A stretch of 64,000 nt of DNA from Lentinus brumalis. Taxonomy: Eukaryota > Basidiomycota > Agaricomycetes > Polyporales > Polyporaceae. The stretch covers positions 1 to 64,000 of the forward strand of contig MARA01000033.1 in NCBI GenBank assembly GCA_001792895.1, given 5' to 3'. Of the stretch, positions 54,086 through 62,144 are shown one piece after another. The translations under genes and the position numbers were made by a program. Position 1 is the first letter of the stretch. Each line of letters starts with the position of its first letter. The notes beneath the pieces are model-generated. The model ran no database searches and was not told the DNA's origin. It saw nothing but the letters and a program-made list of their open reading frames with translations.

Positions 54086-55994
54086 TCACGCATTGCGTAT
54101 TCGAGTCCTGGTGTCCAGTGGGAGCATCTCAACGTCCTCCCCGTCCTCCCTCCCAAGCCCCGCCAAAAGCGGATCGCCCGACGCTTCCAGTGTCTCGTCC
54201 TCCAGACTCCAGTCCACCCCAGCATCTCCCTCCGCATCCGAGTGATCGCTATCCTGCGCGCGCAGAGTGGACGACCCATACGAGAACAGCGACGAGTTCA
54301 GCGGAGCGCCCATGTTCCCGACGATACTCGACGAGAACCGCATAGTGAGGGTCGCCGCCGAATCGGCGGCATCTGTGCGGCGGTCATCGTCGGACTCGAC
54401 GAGGTAGACACCGCGGAGGTTGAGCATGAAGCGTGTGAGGAAGATTACGGTGAATCTGTGCGTGTACCAGGCAGATTATGTGAGCGATGATGTTGGACCT
54501 AATGCCTGAGGGCCCGGGGAATAAGAAAGTGCCTACACTTGGTCGAAGTAGGGCCACACTCCCCAAAGGACGAAATTCTGCGCATAGCGGTCAGTACGTG
54601 CGCGCGCTGCCAACCACTGCGAGTCCTTCGTACCGATCCAACCTGGGCAGGGCTCCGAGTCAGATGCTTCTAGCAACATGCGCAGACGAGAGGACCTACC
54701 GAGACTGATATTATACCGAATGACTGTATAAAGAGGATGATTCTCCGAGATCATCAGCAACACTTTCACCATTCGATGGGACAAACAAGAACACTCACAA
54801 GAAATACAGCGTGCCTGGTCAGCGTCATCAGCGATATGCTAGACGAAGGTGGGAGACTGCTCACCGTCCCGCAGTAGTAAAGTAACATAAGGCGTATGGA
54901 TTCCGAGCCTTGTTGACTCACGCTTGATTGTCCAGGTCTTATACCAGGTGAGGAGGAGGACTGCAGTGTCGATCGTGATGCCCGACAGTCTTGATATGAC
55001 TCCAACTAAGAGCGACGGTCAGAGTGCAGCCTTCAAGTAGATCACTACGGCTACCGCACATACGTCTGAAAGAGTATAATGAAAGGTCAGCGATAGTCTC
55101 ATGCACAATGGAAATAGCAAGTGGGCTTACGTAGTATATTTGTGGTTGCTGATGTTATATGCCGCGCCACATCCATACATTGGTGCGCCGAACGCTATCG
55201 GGGTGTAATGCGTCTGCATATACTTGACAACCGAGATTCGGTCAGAGGTTACTCTGCACGAACCCACGATAGACTCACAATCGCAATGCTCGTTCTGATG
55301 GGTGTGAGCAGAGAAAGACAGAGGAGCGGTGCCCAAGTCCCACCCCATACTCCTCGCACGCGGAGGATCATGAATACTGCGGACCGGTCAGACGGACACA
55401 GATCCGGGTACAGAAGAAAGCATACCTCCGAACATCAGGTAGCTGATGTCTGTGAGGGTATCATCCGTTCGTAACACGGGCACGCAGCTGCAAAGGGAAG
55501 ATTAGATTCGCTACGCTAGCGCGAAGGCGAGTGTGCTGCGTACCTCTGCACGTACGATGTCAACAGTCAGACCATATATAGATGCTGAATGAGAGCACAC
55601 TGACCTTGTCCTGCACCGTGGGTAATATCACGCTGATGACCAGCACAATGCGTTCCGCAACTGCCACCCATCGAGTGATGACGAAGATCAGCGTAGCGCC
55701 AGTGAATCGTCGGCGCCATATCCGATTCACTTCGTCCGTGAACGTGAAGAGCGTGTCGGCAAATAGAAGCACTACGGCGTTGGTCGGGTTGTTGAGCCTT
55801 GTCCCGCGAGGATTGTGTTAGAAGTGGCGGTACTTACCTGAGGATGCGATGATACAGTAGTTTTCTACGAAGCTAGAGGTGCAGTGCGGATTGGTCAGCG
55901 CGATCCGAAGAAGCCCGGATCTCCAGACTCACAGTCGTGCATACGCGTCCAGAATCTCCTGCGCCAGCACATTATCCGCTGTGCTCGAGGACAT
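54086..55994 (-). CDS. DUF6533-type multi-pass membrane protein
   Basis: It starts at ATG 55994 (MSSSTADNVLAQEILDAYAR) and is built from many small exons. They include FVENYCIIASS, AVVLLFADTLFTFTDEVNRI, WRRRFTGATLIFVITRWVAV, ERIVLVISVILPTVQDK, LRTDDTLTDISYLMFG, VFMILRVRGVWGG, VKYMQTHYTPIAFGAPMYGC, GITIDTAVLLLTWYKTWTIK and TPYVTLLLRDGTLYFL. The last exon is MLNLRGVYLVESDDDRRTDA and continues as an acidic Ser-rich tail to 54086. The order (Y-C-I-I-A-S-S, then D..F-T-D-E-V-N-R-I-W-R-R-R-F) is the signature of the DUF6533 family, predicted seven-pass proteins abundant in mushrooms. Function is unknown. Introns are short with GT..AG borders. Some middle exon limits are approximate. Confidence 0.75.
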
Positions 55995-56140
55995 GCGGAG
56001 CGGTTGCCCTCGCGTCCCTTGCCTACAGAGAGGTGAGATGGTGAGCGTAGTGAGGTCGTCTGTGCCAGGAATACGTCAATATATATCGAGAGGGCATTGG
56101 ACGGCAGTAAAGAATTGGTCATGACCTTGTAGCCGCCACC
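55995..56140. other. Upstream flank of the DUF6533 gene, bordering the LINE
   Basis: Only about 146 bases separate the start codon of the DUF6533 gene from the poly(T) run that marks the 3' end of the LINE, so the element sits inside or next to this gene's promoter. Confidence 0.5.
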
Positions 56141-56162
56141 TTTTTTTTTTTTTTTTTTTTTT
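56141..56162 (-). other. Poly(A) tail of the LINE
   Basis: Twenty-two uninterrupted T residues on the + strand (22 A on the element's strand). A pure homopolymer of this length suggests a fairly recent insertion. Confidence 0.85.
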
Positions 56163-56394
56163 GGTGGAGCGCAAATGTCCTTAGCTGCAGTAATCCCCAT
56201 TAGGGCTTGTCGTGTAGCTCGGTAAGCGAGCGCTAACCGGACGCGCTAGCCGCTAGCCCTAGGACAGAGCCCTAGGATTCGCCGCAATAAATAATTAGTT
56301 ACCACCGCGAGGAAATGCCATTACGCACGAAGTGTGGGACTCAAGGAGGGAGGTGAGGATGGATGCCGCCTAGCCTCTAGCGCAGCATCTATCC

Positions 56395-57128
56395 TCACTT
56401 CCCTCTCTTTATACCCACTAAAACCCCGCTATCGGTCACCCACTTGGGGGGTAAGTCTTCGCTCCTCTCAATTACAGGAGTCCAGATTCTCTCGACCTCT
56501 ACTGACTTTAGCGCTCTCTTCCCTTTGGCCAGTGCTGCTGTCCTACGGTCAAGGTCGAGTCTCGAATTCATGGTCGAGTAGAAACGGTTCGTTATCTCGG
56601 CTTCCGTAAACTCTGCTCCATCTCTTTGGATAACGCGTTCGCATCTCATTTTCCAGACTAGATGCGTTGCTTCTGTGCAGAGTATACACCATAGGCTTTC
56701 AGTCGCTATCTTGCGTTGACCCTTCTGTGTCTTGAACACCGCGCAGGCAGCACCAAAGGTTGAGCCCCAGCTCGGTCGCTTCCATTCCTCGCCAGTTAGT
56801 GCCCACATCTCCTTCAGTAGGTTCCATATAAGCTCCTGACCCTTAGCTTCGCATTCCAGGATAATGTGAGTCATGGTGTCAAGTTCGCCGCAAATGGCGC
56901 ATGTCGCACGCTGCTGCAGCTCCGCCGACATCGTCGGTCGCAGCCAGTGGGTGCCTAGCATATAGCCATCGTGAGTCGCCATCCACATAAACTGTGAGGC
57001 TGATCTTGAGACGTGCTTCGCTCTGAAAGACAGCCACACCGCAGCGTCAGGGAGCGAGATCCCGAACGTAGCCTCAATGCCGCTCGTTATGCGGTCCATA
57101 TTCGCAACTGCGCGTGGTCTGCGCTCAA
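56395..57128 (-). pseudogene. Frameshifted C-terminal part of LINE ORF2 (zinc-binding region)
   Basis: This frame continues LINE ORF2 but is offset by one base. Upstream of MDRITSGIEATFG it reads back as PLVERRPRAVAN. Together with RARKD at the end of the main frame this shows that one C is missing from the run at about 57126-57129 (GACCCCTAG instead of GACCCCCTAG). It contains CAICGELDTMTHIILEC, a C-x2-C-x7-H-x4-C zinc-binding motif like the RT-associated zinc-binding regions of other LINEs, and W-rich helical segments (ELIWNLLKEMWALTGEEWKR; ATHLVWKMRCERVIQ). It ends at 56395. The part is missing from the translated ORF2 unless frameshifting occurs. Confidence 0.8.
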
Positions 57129-60100
57129 CTAGGGGTCCTTCCGAGCCCTTATCGCTCGATACGCTAGTTTCTGCGTTATCGCCTGTAGTTTGGCTCCAGT
57201 AACATCGAAGCTCGGCGGTATGTGCAGCGACAAGGGATCGCTAGTCTGCTTATCCGCTCCTACAGCCGCCAGAAGGTCCGCTGCTTCGTTCCCGGGATGG
57301 CCGCTATGTCCTCTAACCCATTTGAAGAGGGTATGCGCTGATCGCATCCGGAGGCGTGCAATCGTTACCCTCGTAAGTCTCGTGTTTGCCTGGGCTATAT
57401 ACCCAGTGTCTTCGTGCCGACGTCGCCATTTCAGCAGCGAGTCCATTGTCGTCTGTGAGTCTGTTTCCTGGATGAGACGTGTGTGTTTGTCGGCCAGAGT
57501 GGACGCTAGGAGTGTTGCCGTTATCTCTCCTGTCTGGTTTGATTGGTCAAGCCAGCTTGGGACACGTAAGCTCAGGTTCTCTCTTCGTCCCTCGCCAAAG
57601 TACACTCCTGCGCCCGCCTGGGCGTTTCGCTCGCCATTGCGAATGCATGAGCCATCTGTTGCAGTGGTCGTGCGTGATCCGTCTTCTACCAGATCCATCA
57701 CAAGTCTGTCGTTTGAGACCTGGTTTGGACCTGTGAATATGCGGAAAGCCTGGCCTACGTTACCATACGTTGTTACCGATCTGTCGAAGGGTACTAGATC
57801 GGTGCTCAGATTCTCTGAGCGTAGGTCGTCCATGATTTGCTTCTCGTAGTCCTCGGGCTGACGTACTCTGGGATCCCACTTGCTTGGTAGAGTGTTCAGG
57901 ATTTCGCGCGCTCTAATCGCACATGCATGCGGGTTCGTACATCCGTCTTCTCCCCGTAAGTTCGCGCAGTCAGAGCACTTGCATGCCGCTCTTGCTCGGT
58001 GCGCTCTGTTATTCAGTACCGCCGTCAGCCGTACAAAGTCCTCAACTGTTCGAGCTTCGTGCGCTACTTGCAGACAATTGAGCAGTTTAGACGGCACGGA
58101 CAGCCGTCCTAGACGTTTCTTGTCCGCATAGACGTGGTCCCACATCGGGAGAGCGTTCAGTATCTTCCTCGAGAGCGCGAGTCCTTCGAGTCGAAGTCCA
58201 TAGGTCCGTGCAACCTTCATCATCCCGTCTAGTTCGTCCGGTAACCCTCTGACCTTGGGTTTCCATTTCTGCAGGAAGGGGTTCAGTCTAAGTTCTGGCT
58301 GTCGAGGACGGCAGTCTTTCGGTACATGCTTCGCTAGAAGGTCATCAGCGAGGTACGCCCATAGTGGGCGGTCAGTGCTGAAGTCTAGGTAGGACCGGAG
58401 CCACATAATGTCGATGGCTTCGCTCCTCGTGGCGAGGTCGAGCATTCCCAATCCTCCCATGGATACCGGGAGCTGGACGTAGCTCAAGCCGACCGGCGTG
58501 TTGTGACGGTCGTCCCACAGGAACGCGCGGATGACCTTGTTCAGCCGGTCACGAATACATTCCGGCATCCGCTGCACAGTCGTGAAGAACTGTGTCATGC
58601 CGCCCACGATCATTTGGACAACATGTCTCTTGCCTTGGAGCGTGGCGTGACCCGTCTTCCAGCGCGCGATGGCATGCATGAGTGGCTTCTTAATCGCAAC
58701 GATCTTGGTAAGCACTACCGACCATATGTCAACTTGGGTGACTCCGTTGCCGAAGAAAGCTCCTAGTATTCTAACCGCTTCGCCTTCCTGCGCAACGTGC
58801 ACCCCTCTTGGGTAGTTCTGCCATCCGCCTGTAGTCCGGTACGTTTCTGCCATCTCGGCGCGAAAGACCGGGTTGCCCAGCGGGACTATCTCGGTCTTCC
58901 CCAGATTGAATCGTGCCTTTGCCGCGGAGCACCAGGTGTCGAGAATCCCTTGCAGTGCTGCAAAATCATCCCGGCTAGACAGATAGACTGTCGTGTCATC
59001 TGCAAAGAGCACGGCCTTGAGGACTTCTTCAGACCTCGGGATCTTGAAGCCTTCTAGATCTGATTTCCTGATCATCGCTGACAAGGGTTCAATGGCCAGA
59101 TCGAAGAGCAAGCAGGAGAGTGGGTCTCCTTGTCTCACCCCTCGGTATATGCGGTACGGTCTACTAAGTATCCCGTTAATCATGACTGACGTTTCTGCAT
59201 TTCGGTATAGGGACTGCACTAGACGTACAAAGACCTCCGGGATGCGGAACTTCCCCAGAACTCGCCACAGGTAATCGTGCGATATTTTGTCGTACGCCTT
59301 TTCCTGATCAAGTGCCACTATAGCACCGTTCGCTTCGTTCGTCTCGGCCCAGCACATCATCATTCTGGCTAGCTGAGTGTGATTGTGTATCTTGCGACCG
59401 GGCACGAACCCTGCTTGAGCCCTGTGAATGAGGCCTGGTGCAACCTCTGCTAGTCTCACTGCAAGGAGCTTGCTCAATAGTTTGTAATCCGTGTTCAGAA
59501 GCGTGATAGGTCTGTAATTCACAACTCTAGTCCGTTCCCCTTTCTCTTTATATATAGGAGCCATCCATCCTCGAGCAAGTGAGGTCTGGACGTCGACTCC
59601 GTGAAGTCGCACATCCTCGAACGCGGCAGTTAGCAATTTCACTACATCAAAGGCAGTTCTGCCGGGGAAGCGTGCGTCCTCTATGTGCCGGGCGTGCAGA
59701 GCCTTCCAGAGCTCGAACGGAATGCCATCCAATCCCGGTGCGGTTCCGTTTTTTGAGAAGCGTAGCGACATCGCACATTCGTCGTAGGTGATCGTCCCAC
59801 CGAGCTCCGTTGCTTGGTCGTCAGAGACTTGAGCTTCTAGGCTAGCGAGTGCGTCGACGATGTCCGCTTCGCGTTCGTCCGGCGACCGTGCGTCTCGCTC
59901 GTCCTTTTGCACGTTCATGTGGTGCGTGCGCGCCATGTCCGCCATCCTGGCTGAGTCCGATTCATAGAGCTTCTCGCCCGCTACCCCAGTTTCGCCTTCT
60001 TTCTCGAAAGAGGGAATTAGGTCTCGCGGCGCACACTCCCTGTGCAATTTCGACCAGTACTTGGTCGGGCGGTCGCCGTAGAGGCGGTGAGTTGCTCGCG

Positions 60101-61661
60101 AGTTCTGCTGCTGCTGTTTGACGCGTCGCTGCTTCAGCTGACGGATTTGTTTGGTCAGCTTCGCAGCCTCCGTCACTTTCGTGTCTTCCTGGATGGACGT
60201 GTTCGCTCTGAGCTGGGCCAGGGTTCGCTCGCCTTCTCGGATGTCTGCGAGTAGCTTGGGCACGACTTCACGCTCGCGATTCCGTGCAAGCTTCATAGTG
60301 TCGTTCTTGAAGTTCTGGAGGACCCTCTGCGCATTCACTCGTTCGGATCGAGTGCCGTTCGCTTCAAGCTGTGTGAGTTCTTCCATTGCCTCTAATCCAC
60401 GCTGTTTGATCGCTTTCGACAGCTTCTTGTCCTTTAGTAGCGATAGCGGGAAGAGGGGGCGTCCTGGACCGACCACAGGTGCCTTTTCCGATGTGAGTTG
60501 AACAGAGACTAATGCGTGGTCCGTTTTCACACTGGCCTCGCATATTCTCCATTCGCGAGTGCAGTCGAAAGTTGCCGGTGTTACGTATATCCGGTCAAGC
60601 CTTGAGAATACGGCGTCCTTCCCGGAGCCTCTGTGGAACGTGTAGTTGCGTGTGGTTGGATACGTGACTCGCCAGCCGTCAGCTAACATAATTCCGAGGC
60701 TGCTTTTCAGGTCATCCAGGGCCGCGATCGATAGGTCTGGTCCCTCACCGACGGGGAGACGATCAATGGTGTCTTCGACGTTATTAAAATCTCCCGCCAT
60801 GAGATGTGGTTTTGGGCATCCCGGGTGAGTCTCGTAGTAGTTGCGGACTTCATCGAAAAAGAGTTTTCGTTCATTCACCCCGTTTGATGTTGGTGCGTAG
60901 ATGCACAGAATTGACCTCATCTCGCCTCCAGGGCATGGGAGTGTAAGCTGAATCGCTCTTCCCGGCACGATTTCCGTCGCCGACGCCGCCGCTGTGCTTA
61001 GGTACCTGCGATTTACCACAATCGCCACTCCTTCGCGTTGCGTCGGGGCCTCTCTGTTTGCGGAGTGGAAGATCTTAATCCTCTTTGCAAACATCTTGTG
61101 CAGGTCCGCACACCTCTCGTCCGTCAGATGGGTCTCTTGCATGAGCAGGATGCCAATACGGTGCTCTGACATCTGTCTATAGATTCTACCCCACTTGTTG
61201 TTTGGGTGGTCGCGTACTAAATTTCCGAAGCCATTTATATTCAGTGTGGCTATCTGTACTGCAGTTCGTCGTGCGTTGTCGTCACTGCGTCTATCTCTCG
61301 CGTTTGAAGATGGGATGTCACGGGCTGCGTCCTCACAGACCCTCGTTTGGCGAGCGCAGCGGGCCGCCTCCGTTTCTGTTCTTGGATGGTCTTCAGGTGT
61401 TGTTGAGCCTCTGTTGGTGGTGCCGTTGTCTTCAGGATGCATGCTATGCCGTACCCCGACTAGACTAGCGGCCCCTGTCGTCGTCGTCTCCGTGCTTCCG
61501 TGATCGCGTGGGGAGTCATCGAGGTCGCGCCGAGCACTGGCGGCAGCAATCTCTACTTCCCTCGCGAGGCGCGTGTTTCCAGTACCAGTACGAGTAGCCG
61601 TGTGTGCAATACAGAGTGGTGTTTGTTTGTTCGTAGTTGCGTTTGTCGGTCGAGGATACAA
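57129..61661 (-). CDS. LINE ORF2: AP endonuclease, reverse transcriptase, RNase H
   Basis: About 1,500 residues. The first in-frame codon shown is TTG; the true start is uncertain and may be a downstream ATG. Endonuclease motifs: ATLNINGFG, GILLMQETH, HLMAGDFNNVEDTIDR, FSRLDRIYV and VKTDHALVSV. RT motifs: NYRPITLLNTDYKLLSKLLA, AGFVPGRKIHNHTQ, IVALDQEKAYDKISHDYLW, YRGVRQGDPLSCLLFDLAIE, and the catalytic FADD in KAVLFADDTTVYLSS. A cysteine cluster CKCSDCANLRGEDGCTNPH follows. RNase H: TTATDGSCIRNGE, IQETDSQTTMDSLLKW and WVRGHSGHPGNEAADLLA, so all catalytic residues are present. The frame is intact from endonuclease to RNase H and stops early at 57129 through a one-base deletion, losing the C-terminal zinc-binding part. 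The enzyme copies its own RNA at nicked target DNA. Confidence 0.9.
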   Translation of the reverse strand: MYPRPTNATTNKQTPLCIAHTATRTGTGNTRLAREVEIAAASARRDLDDSPRDHGSTETTTTGAASLVGVRHSMHPEDNGTTNRGSTTPEDHPRTETEAARCARQTRVCEDAARDIPSSNARDRRSDDNARRTAVQIATLNINGFGNLVRDHPNNKWGRIYRQMSEHRIGILLMQETHLTDERCADLHKMFAKRIKIFHSANREAPTQREGVAIVVNRRYLSTAAASATEIVPGRAIQLTLPCPGGEMRSILCIYAPTSNGVNERKLFFDEVRNYYETHPGCPKPHLMAGDFNNVEDTIDRLPVGEGPDLSIAALDDLKSSLGIMLADGWRVTYPTTRNYTFHRGSGKDAVFSRLDRIYVTPATFDCTREWRICEASVKTDHALVSVQLTSEKAPVVGPGRPLFPLSLLKDKKLSKAIKQRGLEAMEELTQLEANGTRSERVNAQRVLQNFKNDTMKLARNREREVVPKLLADIREGERTLAQLRANTSIQEDTKVTEAAKLTKQIRQLKQRRVKQQQQNSRATHRLYGDRPTKYWSKLHRECAPRDLIPSFEKEGETGVAGEKLYESDSARMADMARTHHMNVQKDERDARSPDEREADIVDALASLEAQVSDDQATELGGTITYDECAMSLRFSKNGTAPGLDGIPFELWKALHARHIEDARFPGRTAFDVVKLLTAAFEDVRLHGVDVQTSLARGWMAPIYKEKGERTRVVNYRPITLLNTDYKLLSKLLAVRLAEVAPGLIHRAQAGFVPGRKIHNHTQLARMMMCWAETNEANGAIVALDQEKAYDKISHDYLWRVLGKFRIPEVFVRLVQSLYRNAETSVMINGILSRPYRIYRGVRQGDPLSCLLFDLAIEPLSAMIRKSDLEGFKIPRSEEVLKAVLFADDTTVYLSSRDDFAALQGILDTWCSAAKARFNLGKTEIVPLGNPVFRAEMAETYRTTGGWQNYPRGVHVAQEGEAVRILGAFFGNGVTQVDIWSVVLTKIVAIKKPLMHAIARWKTGHATLQGKRHVVQMIVGGMTQFFTTVQRMPECIRDRLNKVIRAFLWDDRHNTPVGLSYVQLPVSMGGLGMLDLATRSEAIDIMWLRSYLDFSTDRPLWAYLADDLLAKHVPKDCRPRQPELRLNPFLQKWKPKVRGLPDELDGMMKVARTYGLRLEGLALSRKILNALPMWDHVYADKKRLGRLSVPSKLLNCLQVAHEARTVEDFVRLTAVLNNRAHRARAACKCSDCANLRGEDGCTNPHACAIRAREILNTLPSKWDPRVRQPEDYEKQIMDDLRSENLSTDLVPFDRSVTTYGNVGQAFRIFTGPNQVSNDRLVMDLVEDGSRTTTATDGSCIRNGERNAQAGAGVYFGEGRRENLSLRVPSWLDQSNQTGEITATLLASTLADKHTRLIQETDSQTTMDSLLKWRRRHEDTGYIAQANTRLTRVTIARLRMRSAHTLFKWVRGHSGHPGNEAADLLAAVGADKQTSDPLSLHIPPSFDVTGAKLQAITQKLAYRAIRARKDP

Positions 61662-62144
61662 CCATGTCCCCGGCCCTATGCGGTTCTTCCCTCCGCCCCG
61701 GGTGGTGTCGATCTGCTCTGGAGTGCAGTCTCCATTGCTTGACCTTTGCTAACTAAAGCATGGTCCACCATTGTCTGAATAGACTGACCATATTCGCGCG
61801 CAACGCACTTACCTGTGCCCGTGGGCCAGTAAATTCAGTGCTTTGCGGACTCCCTTTTCTCGAGCGACACACGAGGTTACTGCACGCCTCGCGATCGCGC
61901 GCGGGAAGGCGTTGTCCCAGTCGTCACACTGGCGCCGAGCTCATGAGATAGAGGACCAAGAGGTGCTGCATACCGGGCGTCGGGCTATTTACACTCGAAG
62001 CAAACGCAGGGATAATCGTGGTAGTCATTCTCATGTTCGTACTGGTCGTTGTCGTGCTTGGAAGGGGATTCATCACATCATTCACTCATACGTCTCGTAC
62101 TGTTCCAAGAAATGTGCATGGGGCTGGGGGCGGGCGCGCTGGCA
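61662..62144. other. Spacer between LINE ORF1 and ORF2
   Basis: No conserved frame. Part of it may belong to an N-terminal extension of ORF2, since that frame is open above 61661. Confidence 0.45.

Noticed and set aside
57190..57849. Long + strand frame opposite LINE ORF2
   Set aside because: Shadow of the reverse transcriptase/RNase H coding strand; no own features.
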